Assembly (NCBI GenBank): GCA_030603245.1
Contig: JAUVYE010000005.1
Span: 1-52,002 of the forward strand
Source of the DNA: a bacterium
Lineage (GTDB): Bacteria > Patescibacteriota > Minisyncoccia > Minisyncoccales > DG-74-3
DNA: 52,002 nt
Direction: 5' to 3'
Made by a program: the position numbers and the translations under genes
Part shown: positions 17,464 to 26,398 of the stretch, in pieces
Numbering within the stretch: position 1 is the stretch's first letter
Layout: the number at the start of each line of letters is the position of its first letter
The notes under the pieces: model-generated
Told to the model about the DNA's origin: nothing
Databases searched by the model: none
The model's input: the letters and a program-made list of their open reading frames with translations, nothing else

Positions 17464-17904
17464 CTAAATTAATTTCTGAGACCTTTTTTCTGCATCCAAG
17501 GCCTCATTCACCAATCTATCAGCTTGTTTATTCTTTTCTCGACTAATCGCTTTAAACTTAACCTTTTTAAAATCTAATTTCAAGTTCCAGGCAGTTAAAA
17601 ACAAAGCTTGAATTTTAGAATCTAAAATTTTATACTCCCCTTTTAACTGCTTAACCAATAGTTCAGAATCTGATTTTAATTCAACTTCTGAATTTTTGGC
17701 TATTTTTTTTCCAAAAAGTTGTTTAAATTTCTTAAGAGCAAAAATAACTGCCTCATATTCAGCCTGATTATTAGTTTTCTTGCCTAAAAACTTAGAATAG
17801 TCTTTAATCGTCTGTCCTTTTTCATTACAAAAAACCACCCCAATTGCAGCTGGTCCTGGATTACCACGAGAACCGCCATCTGTATAAATTATTATTTTTT
17901 TCAT
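17464..17904 (-). CDS. rnhA: Ribonuclease HI-like
   Basis: IIYTDGGSRGNPGPAAIGVV...NNQAEYEAVIFALK...ELKSDSELLVKQLKGEYKI. Confidence 0.93.
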   Translation of the reverse strand: MKKIIIYTDGGSRGNPGPAAIGVVFCNEKGQTIKDYSKFLGKKTNNQAEYEAVIFALKKFKQLFGKKIAKNSEVELKSDSELLVKQLKGEYKILDSKIQALFLTAWNLKLDFKKVKFKAISREKNKQADRLVNEALDAEKRSQKLI

Positions 17905-19046
17905 TTTCTAAAATATCTAATTAAACAATTTTTAAATTCTTCTAAGTTTTCGTTTTTTAATCTAAAGCCAGCTGCCAAAGGATGACCTCCATACGTTTTT
18001 AAAAGCTCTTTACAACTAATCATTGCTTTAACAGCATCTAATCCTTTAGGCATTCTCACTGCTCCTGGAGATTCTTTTTCTCCTCTTGTAAATAAAAATA
18101 CTGGTTTTTCAAATTTTTGACAAACTCTAGAAGCAGATGGACCCAATAAATACAATGGCCAATCCTTATCCCCCTCAAAAATGATTTCTTCATCACTATC
18201 AATCGCCCTATCCCTTACCTCTCCTGTTATGGCATAAATATCTTCTTTTCTTTTCTCTGCTTTTTGAATTAATTTTTTAGCCTTGGTTCTGGCTTTTTTC
18301 AAATCTTTCTCAGTCAAAAGCAAATAAGCTTCATTAAAATGTTTTTTTGTTTGACCTGCATTCAAAGGAGAAATAATTTTTTTACGAACCTCCCCAATAT
18401 CCCAGTTTTTAAAATCAGTAATATCCATTAAAGCTATTAATCCCTGTCTTTTGGTAAAGTTCAAAGCCAATAAACCATCTCTCACAAATTTTTCATTATC
18501 TTGCTCAAGAATCATCATGTCTGCCAATGTTGAAATAGCAACTAATTCCAAGTATTGTTCTGGTCTGTATTCTTGGTCTACAGAAGCAAATAATAATTTA
18601 ATCAACCAATAAACAATACCAGCTGTTGATAGTTCCTTAAAAGGATATTTATCTCCTTTTTGTTTTGGGTCACAAATAATGGAAGCTTTAGGTATTTCTG
18701 GCAGCATTTTGTGATGATCAATAATAATCACCTCAAACCCCATTTTCTTAGCTATTTCCACCTCTTTCACATTACCAATACCGCAATCTAAAGTAATAAA
18801 TAAGGCTGGTGCATGCTTTTTCAAATAATCTAAAGCGGTTTCATTCATTCCATATCCTTCTTTTTCTCTGTCAGGAAAGTAGATTGCTATTGGAATAGAA
18901 CCAAGTTCTTTAAGCGCTTCTTCTAAAATAATTACTGCTCCAACTCCATCTGGATCAGAGTCACCGTAAATAATAATACTTTCTTTATCTTGAATTGCTT
19001 TTAAGATCCGATTAGCTGTTTTTTTAAGATTCTTGATTTCAGCCAT
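17901..19046 (-). CDS. DHH-family phosphoesterase (RecJ-like)
   Basis: IIYGDSDPDGVGAVIILEEAL...LDCGIGN...VIIIDHHKM...GGHPLAAGFRL. Confidence 0.9.
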   Translation of the reverse strand: MAEIKNLKKTANRILKAIQDKESIIIYGDSDPDGVGAVIILEEALKELGSIPIAIYFPDREKEGYGMNETALDYLKKHAPALFITLDCGIGNVKEVEIAKKMGFEVIIIDHHKMLPEIPKASIICDPKQKGDKYPFKELSTAGIVYWLIKLLFASVDQEYRPEQYLELVAISTLADMMILEQDNEKFVRDGLLALNFTKRQGLIALMDITDFKNWDIGEVRKKIISPLNAGQTKKHFNEAYLLLTEKDLKKARTKAKKLIQKAEKRKEDIYAITGEVRDRAIDSDEEIIFEGDKDWPLYLLGPSASRVCQKFEKPVFLFTRGEKESPGAVRMPKGLDAVKAMISCKELLKTYGGHPLAAGFRLKNENLEEFKNCLIRYFRK

Positions 19047-20076
19047 ATTTTCTTAATGCCTCTATCCCCGGCAATTTTTCACCAGCTAAAAAACTTAACA
19101 TAGCTCCTCCTCCAGTAGAAAGGTGATTAAATTTTGAAGATAAACCTAACTGATTAATAAATTCCATTGTCTCTCCTCCTCCTATTATTGAAAAAGCACC
19201 ACTCTCAATAATTGCTTTAGCAATTTGTTCTGAACCATTTCTATATTCTTTATCTTCTATCTTACCTAAAGGACCTGACCAAAGAACAGTTTTAGCTTTT
19301 TTAATCTTTTCCTTAAAAAGATCAATGGTTTGAGGACCGATATCAAAGGTATTAATATCATCAATTGGGCTTATAATCTTTTCAGGATTTTTAAATACTA
19401 TTTTTCTCTTTTTTATTTCTTTGTCTATTAACTCATTAATTAATATAAAATCAACTCTTTCTGAAATTTTATTAATTGCCCTAAAACCATCTCCTTTTCC
19501 TCCAAAAATAGCAATTAAAGGAGTTTTGGGGTTTTCAATAATTTCTTCCAAAACTTTAATTTCTTTTTCCAATAAAAGCCCTTGTCCTGAAATTATATGT
19601 TGAATAATTCCTACGACTGAAGCATGTTCTCGGTGACAAACTGAAAAAGCATTATTAATATAAATATCTGCTAAATCAGCTAGTTTTTTAGCAAACTCTG
19701 GATTATTTTCCTTTTCTTCTTTATGAAATCTCAGGTTCTCCAAAAGCATTATCTCATTTGATTCCATTTTATCAATTTCTTGTTCAACCATTGACCCAAT
19801 ACAATCAGGTAAAAATTTCACATTTGTTCCTAATAATTCTTCAAGTCTTTTTCCAACCACTTTTAAGCTGTATTTTAACTCTTTTCCCCTAGGCCTGTTT
19901 AAATGGCTTATCAAAAGGATCTTGGCTCTTTTTTCTATTAAATATTTAATAGTAGGAAGAGCCTGTTTTATTCTAAAATCATCTAAAATGTTCCCCTGTT
20001 GAGAAAGGGGAACATTAAAATCACATCTTAATAAAATTTTTTTACCCTGGCAGTCAAAGTCTTTTAAGCCTTTCAT
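19039..20076 (-). CDS. pgk: Phosphoglycerate kinase
   Basis: KKILLRCDFNVPL...LISHLNRPRG...LLENLRFHKEE...SIIGGGETMEFI...LSTGGGAMLSFLAG. Confidence 0.94.
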   Translation of the reverse strand: MKGLKDFDCQGKKILLRCDFNVPLSQQGNILDDFRIKQALPTIKYLIEKRAKILLISHLNRPRGKELKYSLKVVGKRLEELLGTNVKFLPDCIGSMVEQEIDKMESNEIMLLENLRFHKEEKENNPEFAKKLADLADIYINNAFSVCHREHASVVGIIQHIISGQGLLLEKEIKVLEEIIENPKTPLIAIFGGKGDGFRAINKISERVDFILINELIDKEIKKRKIVFKNPEKIISPIDDINTFDIGPQTIDLFKEKIKKAKTVLWSGPLGKIEDKEYRNGSEQIAKAIIESGAFSIIGGGETMEFINQLGLSSKFNHLSTGGGAMLSFLAGEKLPGIEALRKYG

Positions 20077-21680
20077 TTTTTTAATTTTTTTAAAGACTCT
20101 TCTAAAACAGTTTTTAATTCTTCTAAGTTAACTTTTTTTCTTTCTGTCTTCTTTTTTAGATTACTGCTTTTAGCTACATCTTCTAAAGAAATAACTGGGC
20201 TTTTTTTAGCAGCAGTTTCTGGTCTACCAACTGGAGAAGCTTGCTTCTTTCCCTCTTTGATTTTCTTTAAACAAGGTTTACAATAAACCGGGCGAGTGCC
20301 ATCTGGAGGAAATATTACCTTAGTCCATTTTCCACATAAAGAACATTGGGCATCATACAAGGTCGGAGAGGAAGTAGGCCTGGGCTTTTTTGTTATTTCT
20401 TTTAAATCCCCTACCCAACGAACAATCTTTTCTTCAATAGTAGATCTTGGCATACCATATCTTTCTTGAGAAACCTTGATAATTTTTTCTCTATTTGATT
20501 CTTCTCCCACCTCAAAAGGATAAAGTGTTTGGGCTGAAAAAGGCCGGGAAGCAATCCCTTCAATCATTAATTTCAAATAAATATTATATTTTCCCAAGTT
20601 AACAAGGTCTGTGGCAAGAATTTCAGGAGAAAACTCTTTTTCCAAATACTCTGCATCTTCAGCCCCCACCCGAAAGGCAATTAAGGTTCCCACATTTCCA
20701 AAAACAGCATCTCGCACCACTTCTTCCATTTGAGCAATATATTGATGGCCTAAAACTAAACACAATCTATATTTTCTTGCCTCAGACAAAATATTAACAA
20801 ATGCCTCAGTAGCAAAGTTCTGAAATTCATCAACATAGAGGAAAAAGTCTCTTCTCTTTTCTTCTGGTATATTAACGCGGGACATAGCTGCTAACTGTAA
20901 TCTAGTGATTAAAAGAGCGCCCAATAAAAGAGAGTTATCTTCTCCAATTTTGCCTTTTGAAAGGTTTAAAATTAAAATCTTTCCTTCGTCCATGACTTTC
21001 TTTATATTAATACTTGATTTGGTTTGACCAATAATATTTCTCATCAAAGGATTTGAAATAAACTGACCAACCTTATTCTGAACCGCAGCTGTTGCTTCAG
21101 TCTCATATCTTTGAGTATATCGAGCAAACTCTTTAACCCAAAAGGATTTAACAATAGGATCTGTAACCCTATCAATTACTTTTTTCCTAAAATCAATATC
21201 AGACAACATTCGATTAATACTCAAAAGGGTTGAACCCGGATATTCAAGCAAAGCTAAAATAGCGTTATTTAAAATATATTCCATTCTGGCTGACCAAACA
21301 TCAGGCCAGATTTTTTTAAAAACACCCATTAAACCAGAGGCAACTAAATGCCTTTGGTCTGCCCCAATCTTTTCCAGAATATTAAATCCAATTGGGAACT
21401 CTAAATCAGCTGGATTAAAATAAACAACATCATTAATTCTTTCTGGGGGCACAAAATCTAATAATCTTTCAGCTGCTTCCCCATGAGGATCAATAAACCC
21501 AACACCCTGACCTGATTGAATATCCTGAATAGCCATGTTCTCCAACATGACTGTTTTTCCCATACCAGTTTTACCAACCACATAAATATGGCGACGTCGA
21601 TCGTCAGTCTTTACACCAAACTTCTTTTTCTCATTACGAAAAGTAGTTTCACCAAAAAAATTAACTTCTTTGTTTTCCAT
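20073..21680 (-). CDS. VirD4/TraG-like (T4SS DNA-coupling) ATPase with C-terminal zinc ribbon
   Basis: RRRHIYVVGKTGMGKTVMLENMAIQDI...FIDPHGEAAERLL...FFLYVDEFQNFATEAFVNILSEARKYRLCLVLGHQY; CSLCGKW...YCKPC. Confidence 0.85.
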   Translation of the reverse strand: MENKEVNFFGETTFRNEKKKFGVKTDDRRRHIYVVGKTGMGKTVMLENMAIQDIQSGQGVGFIDPHGEAAERLLDFVPPERINDVVYFNPADLEFPIGFNILEKIGADQRHLVASGLMGVFKKIWPDVWSARMEYILNNAILALLEYPGSTLLSINRMLSDIDFRKKVIDRVTDPIVKSFWVKEFARYTQRYETEATAAVQNKVGQFISNPLMRNIIGQTKSSINIKKVMDEGKILILNLSKGKIGEDNSLLLGALLITRLQLAAMSRVNIPEEKRRDFFLYVDEFQNFATEAFVNILSEARKYRLCLVLGHQYIAQMEEVVRDAVFGNVGTLIAFRVGAEDAEYLEKEFSPEILATDLVNLGKYNIYLKLMIEGIASRPFSAQTLYPFEVGEESNREKIIKVSQERYGMPRSTIEEKIVRWVGDLKEITKKPRPTSSPTLYDAQCSLCGKWTKVIFPPDGTRPVYCKPCLKKIKEGKKQASPVGRPETAAKKSPVISLEDVAKSSNLKKKTERKKVNLEELKTVLEESLKKLKK

Positions 21681-21700
21681 CTAACAAATTTTATTAAAAC

Positions 21701-23110
21701 TTATTTTTTCTTTTCCTCAGTAGGCAAACCAACTGGAGGTCCTGCCTTTTTGGCTTCAATAGGAGTAAGAGCTGGAGCCAAGACAGCTGAAATTTTGGCT
21801 GGAAAATGATACATACTAGCCAATTCTTCACTATTAAAAATAGTGGTTCCTCTTAATCCTGGACTTCTTCCAACAATTCCTTTAGCAAACATTGGTTCTC
21901 CATCCATTGTTCTTGGATATAATGAAGGAAGACGATCTACATAGTTTCTGAAACTTTTTCTTTTCCTCAAATACAATCTACGACCAGTCATCCAATAATG
22001 AATCCTTGTTCTTGTAGGCCCCCAAAATACAAGAGCATTTAGATTGCCTGTTGCAAAATGATTAAAATAAGACCTGATAATCTTATAATTACCCATAAAA
22101 TAAGGCTTGTTTCTCTTATAAAGATAAACCAATCTAATCCAGGTTTTAAATCCTTGTTTTGAGATCTTTCCTTCAACGCCTTTCAAAATCTCTCTTTCTC
22201 CTGCAGTCATCCTTAATTCAGGCGCTGACAAGAAATCAACTGGCTTTTCCTTTTTTGGTTCTTCTTTTTCTCCAAACAACAAAGTCTCAATTACTTCATG
22301 AAATATTGATTTTGAAACATGTTTTTCTTTGGGATCTCTTTGAGCTAGTTTATCAGCATAAGCTCTTCCCTCTTCTTCCCAACCCAACCCTCCCCTAATT
22401 GGAGTATCAGGACTTGTAATGGGAGCCATCACTATTTGAAACCATAATTGTTCATCTGGATGAAGATTGGCCAAAGATTCCAACAGAGAATCTAAGGGAT
22501 CAATCCTTGTTTCTTCTATTTTGGCAGACTCTGGTTTTTCCTCAAAAAACATTGGATAGGTTTTAATTGGCAATGGTTGAGGTTTTAAAACAGTATAATC
22601 TTCTGAATAGAGGTCCCATTCCGCATTGGGTATGTCTTTGGGAACTTTTTGAGCATAATCATCAGTAAGAGAAATTTCAATCTCAGGAAAATGAGAATAA
22701 AGAGTGTTTTCAATAAAACTGCGATGTACATCTAAACATCTTATATAAAAACCTATCTTCCCTCCAATACTGGCTATTTCAAAAGATATCCAGTAAGGCC
22801 CCCTTCTTGACTCTCCTTCGCACCATTGCTCTCTCCAGTTAGCACTATCATAAATCCCCCAAATAACATTATAGAAATCTTCCATTGCTTTAAAAGTGTT
22901 TTCAATCTCTTTTGGAGGAACAATTCTAAGTAAAATCCACTTTTCTTTTGCATGAAAAACCTCCCATTGAATCCAGTATGCATAAAGAAGTTTAAAAGGA
23001 ACAGCAAAAATAATAGGAGCAAAAACCCACCACCAAGTTCTTAAAACAAGCCCAATTGCTGTAATAATTTGAGAACTATTAATAAGATTTAAAAAACCAT
23101 CTAAAATCAT
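21701..23110 (-). CDS. Membrane-anchored protein of unknown function, partner of the VirD4-like ATPase
   Basis: 469-aa ORF, N-terminal TM WWWVFAPIIFAVPFKLLYAYWI; same operon. Confidence 0.7.
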   Translation of the reverse strand: MILDGFLNLINSSQIITAIGLVLRTWWWVFAPIIFAVPFKLLYAYWIQWEVFHAKEKWILLRIVPPKEIENTFKAMEDFYNVIWGIYDSANWREQWCEGESRRGPYWISFEIASIGGKIGFYIRCLDVHRSFIENTLYSHFPEIEISLTDDYAQKVPKDIPNAEWDLYSEDYTVLKPQPLPIKTYPMFFEEKPESAKIEETRIDPLDSLLESLANLHPDEQLWFQIVMAPITSPDTPIRGGLGWEEEGRAYADKLAQRDPKEKHVSKSIFHEVIETLLFGEKEEPKKEKPVDFLSAPELRMTAGEREILKGVEGKISKQGFKTWIRLVYLYKRNKPYFMGNYKIIRSYFNHFATGNLNALVFWGPTRTRIHYWMTGRRLYLRKRKSFRNYVDRLPSLYPRTMDGEPMFAKGIVGRSPGLRGTTIFNSEELASMYHFPAKISAVLAPALTPIEAKKAGPPVGLPTEEKKK

Positions 23111-23364
23111 AATGAAAGAAGATAAAAATTAATAGAATTCAAAACATCTCCCCTGATTTCCCATAAAACAGAAATAATTAGAATAATTAAAAAAGCTCTT
23201 AAAATAAACTTAAAAGTAAAATAAGAGCTTACTAAAAAACCAATAGTAAAGTTTCTTTCAGGATGAGCTTTAGCCCACCTAATACACACATATAACAAAA
23301 GCAAAAAAAACACTATGGTTGACCAAAGCAAGATATTTATTCCTATGTTAAGAATTTCAAGCAT
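23107..23364 (-). CDS. Small two-TM protein
   Basis: 85 aa; IGINILLWSTIVFFLLLLYVCI ... FILRAFLIILIISVLWEI; overlaps neighbours by a few nt as in an operon. Confidence 0.6.
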   Translation of the reverse strand: MLEILNIGINILLWSTIVFFLLLLYVCIRWAKAHPERNFTIGFLVSSYFTFKFILRAFLIILIISVLWEIRGDVLNSINFYLLSL

Positions 23365-24334
23365 CTCTCAAAAGATATTTTCCCTGAGGGTTTCTTAAAA
23401 AATGTTCTTTATTACTTAAATTAAGTAAAACTGTATTTTCTTTAACAAAACGCTTTTCTAAAACTCTTTCTAAAACCTCATCTTTAGAAAGAGGTGTTTC
23501 AGCTCCTTTTAAAACATGAAATATTACATCTTTAACTGTTCCAGACTCATATCCCCAATCAGCCAAGGCATATATTCCCCTTCCAATTAAAACAAATCTT
23601 GGGTCACGAATTAACTCATTATGAACTGTTTGGATTAATGCATTTTCTCCAATCAAATTGGCAACCCTACTAAAATGAAGAGGTTTATTCTCTCTTTTAA
23701 ATATGAGAAAAGCTTTGTCTTTTACTCCTCGTGGGTTTATTTCTGCCCAATCCCTTAAACCAAACTTACCTTCAGGACCCTTATCTATTAACTTGGAAAT
23801 CTCAAGATAAGAAAGTAAAACATTCGGTTTTAGAGCAAAATATGCATTACACTCTTTTAGATTTAAAGCTTTTTTAGTTGTTTCGAATTTTTTATATAAA
23901 TCCTTAATAACATTTTTAGTAGAATCTAAAGACTGAGAATTAATTGCCCAAACAGAATGAGTGTCTTTTGTCTCTGGGATTCTTTTAAAATCATCTGACA
24001 GGTTTAATAAAAAGAAAACATGGGAACCATGGTTTTGATTCCCTAATTCAGAAAGAAGAATATCTTCTTTTTTTAAACCCCCGTAATTCTTAAGAAAACT
24101 TGCAAAATATTGAAAAACCTTATGGTCTTTTTCTGTTTTTCTATTAATTTTTGAAAGGCCGTCTGATTCAATTTGGCGAACTCTTTCTCTAGTAATACCA
24201 TAACTGGTGCCAATAGATTCTAAGGTTTCCCTTTTACCTGTGTCTAAACCAAAACGCCTTACAATAACATCTCTTGTTCTTTCAGGTAAATTACTTAAAA
24301 GGTTTGAACAGATTTTTTGATAGTTAAATATCAT
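23357..24334 (-). CDS. Sigma-70 region 4-like HTH fused to HARE-HTH-like domains
   Basis: RTRDVIVRRFGLDTGKRETLESIGTSYGITRERVRQIESDGLSKI then winged-helix-like RENKPLHFSRVANLIGE...HNELIRDPRFVLIGRGIYALADWGYESGTV. Confidence 0.75.
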   Translation of the reverse strand: MIFNYQKICSNLLSNLPERTRDVIVRRFGLDTGKRETLESIGTSYGITRERVRQIESDGLSKINRKTEKDHKVFQYFASFLKNYGGLKKEDILLSELGNQNHGSHVFFLLNLSDDFKRIPETKDTHSVWAINSQSLDSTKNVIKDLYKKFETTKKALNLKECNAYFALKPNVLLSYLEISKLIDKGPEGKFGLRDWAEINPRGVKDKAFLIFKRENKPLHFSRVANLIGENALIQTVHNELIRDPRFVLIGRGIYALADWGYESGTVKDVIFHVLKGAETPLSKDEVLERVLEKRFVKENTVLLNLSNKEHFLRNPQGKYLLRDA

Positions 24335-24382
24335 GTTTCTTTAAAATTCATTGTTTTATTCAAACATTTTTCATAAACATTG

Positions 24383-25693
24383 TCAACCTCTATTCCATCT
24401 TAAAGCTTTCCATAACCAATCTATTTTTTTAAGCTTAGTGTCTAACAAAGAGATTAAAATCTTTTTAGTTATTGTAATAAGCAATAAAAGATTGATCAGG
24501 GTTCCTAAAGACAAAACAAAAGCAAAATTCTTCATTATCTCTGTTCCAAAGAAAAACATAATACCTGATAACAACAAAATAATTAAATGAACTTTTTTGA
24601 GAAAAGATTTGCTTTTATCAAAACCCTCCTCAAAAGCAATGCCATGACTTTTTCCTTTCTCAGTTTCCTTTCTTATCTTAGAAAATATAAAAACATTACT
24701 GCTTAAAACAATCACAAATGACATAAGAGCTCCAAATAAAGAATCAAAACTAATAAGAACAGGAATAAGTCTAAACAAAACTGAAAGTAAGCAAATATAA
24801 ATTAATAAAACTCCAAAAGATATCAATCCCATTAACCGATAAACAATAATCATTATCCAAAATATTGCTAAAAAACCAAAAGCTCCTGATTTTTTTAAGT
24901 CATTTAAAGAACTCTCAGCATCTTGTTGGCTAATGGTTTTTTGAGAAACAAGTTCTAATGAAAGAGATAAAGAAGAGGTTTTAATCATTTGGGTAAATCT
25001 CCTGACTGACTCAATATCTGAATCCATTTTAATTTGAACACTACCGCCTGAAATTGCTTTATCAACTTGTAAGGGAAAAGCTGGAATAGAATCAATATAG
25101 ATTCCTAATCGCTTTCCTTCATTTCTTTTAGTTAAATCTTCTAATATCCTGGCCCCATCTTCATTAAACTCAAGTAAAATTAAAGGTTTTCTGTCGTTCT
25201 GATCTACAGCCAAAAACACTTCTTTTAAATATTCACCAGTTAAATCAGTTGGGTCAAACAAATCTTCTTGCTCACCCTCTTCTCTAAACTCTAAAATCGG
25301 CACCTGCTTCATTATTTCAATTACCATTTCTAAATCTTGTTCAATAGACAATTCAAGAATAAGATTATTATTAATTTTAATCTCTGCCTTTCTTTGATAA
25401 ACATCCATTCTTTGCTCAATAATGTGCTTGAAGCCGGCTAAAATCTCTTCTTTATTATTCTCGCCTGAATCAACGTCATAAACTAATTGAGTGCCTCCCT
25501 TAAAATCAAAACCAAGCTGAAAAGGTTTTTCCGATAAATAATGAATATTAATCTTAGATATGGTTTTTTCTTTTAAAAGATTAACTGATTTTTTGAAATA
25601 GCTGGGCCAAATAAAGCTTTCAGTTAAAAGAATTAAAAGTAAAAAAATAATTGTAAAAAGATATTTTTTGTTTTTTGTTTTTCTTTTTTTCAT
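24383..25693 (-). CDS. secD: Protein translocase subunit SecD
   Basis: LGFDFKGGTQLVYDV; KAISGGSVQI; C-terminal SecD/SecF TM region. Confidence 0.88.
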   Translation of the reverse strand: MKKRKTKNKKYLFTIIFLLLILLTESFIWPSYFKKSVNLLKEKTISKINIHYLSEKPFQLGFDFKGGTQLVYDVDSGENNKEEILAGFKHIIEQRMDVYQRKAEIKINNNLILELSIEQDLEMVIEIMKQVPILEFREEGEQEDLFDPTDLTGEYLKEVFLAVDQNDRKPLILLEFNEDGARILEDLTKRNEGKRLGIYIDSIPAFPLQVDKAISGGSVQIKMDSDIESVRRFTQMIKTSSLSLSLELVSQKTISQQDAESSLNDLKKSGAFGFLAIFWIMIIVYRLMGLISFGVLLIYICLLSVLFRLIPVLISFDSLFGALMSFVIVLSSNVFIFSKIRKETEKGKSHGIAFEEGFDKSKSFLKKVHLIILLLSGIMFFFGTEIMKNFAFVLSLGTLINLLLLITITKKILISLLDTKLKKIDWLWKALRWNRG

Positions 25694-25736
25694 ACCGACA
25701 TTTTATCTTCTTTGCATTCAGAAAGCAAATTCTGAT

Positions 25737-26396
25737 TTAAGACAAAAGAGCAGAAACAATTCCTACTAAAAATATTCCATCAAACACTCCCCCGCCTCCA
25801 ATTGAAAGAAAGCCAGGACTTAATTTTTGAGCCTTTTTCAAATTCAATAAATCAGCCCCGATCAAGGTTCCTAGGGTACCAATAATAAAAGCTGCTGGCG
25901 AAGCAAAGCCTGGAGCAAAAATTAAAGCAAACAAGGCAGCTAAAACAGGAGGAACAAATACTGGAATAGTGATTCCTTTACCTGGAACTATTCTAGCTAA
26001 AAACTTAGAAATTAATGCCATTAATACAGTTGCTTTAAAAATCGGGTATAAATCAAAACCAATCCGCCATCCCTTAAATAAAAAATAGAAAGAAAGCAGA
26101 GCCGGAATAATTGCTCCTCCCAGATTAATAGCTATAGCCTGAACACTCACAACAGGCCTTCTCCAAAGGCCAAAAAAGCGAGCCCTTTCTTGATAAATTA
26201 ACTTCTTTTTTGTAATAGGAATATTAATACACGAGCCAATCAGAATTAAAAAAAGCAAAACGAGTGTGGTATCGGGAGAAATTCCAAGCTTTCCAAAACT
26301 TAAAGTTAAAATATGAAAATAACCCATTAAAAATAACATGGGTAAAAGTAAAATAAATCCAATAAAAGTGATTAAAATGGTGGGTAAAAATATCAT
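25737..26396 (-). CDS. DUF1614-like integral membrane protein
   Basis: Multi-TM with SCINIPI, NLGGAIIPALLS, GGAGVFDGI-like (GGGGVFDGIFLVGI) motifs. Confidence 0.65.
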   Translation of the reverse strand: MIFLPTILITFIGFILLLPMLFLMGYFHILTLSFGKLGISPDTTLVLLFLILIGSCINIPITKKKLIYQERARFFGLWRRPVVSVQAIAINLGGAIIPALLSFYFLFKGWRIGFDLYPIFKATVLMALISKFLARIVPGKGITIPVFVPPVLAALFALIFAPGFASPAAFIIGTLGTLIGADLLNLKKAQKLSPGFLSIGGGGVFDGIFLVGIVSALLS

Positions 26397-26398
26397 AA

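Noticed and set aside
17056-17904. TAG recoding to join RNase HI with the downstream open frame
   Set aside because: Requires reading through two TAGs; other genes appear to use TAG as a normal stop (for example hicA), and no suppressor evidence is visible
22774-23022. 82-aa minus-strand ORF (MLLLFLLFLLNFFMHTGF...)
   Set aside because: Out-of-frame overlap within the 469-aa membrane protein gene
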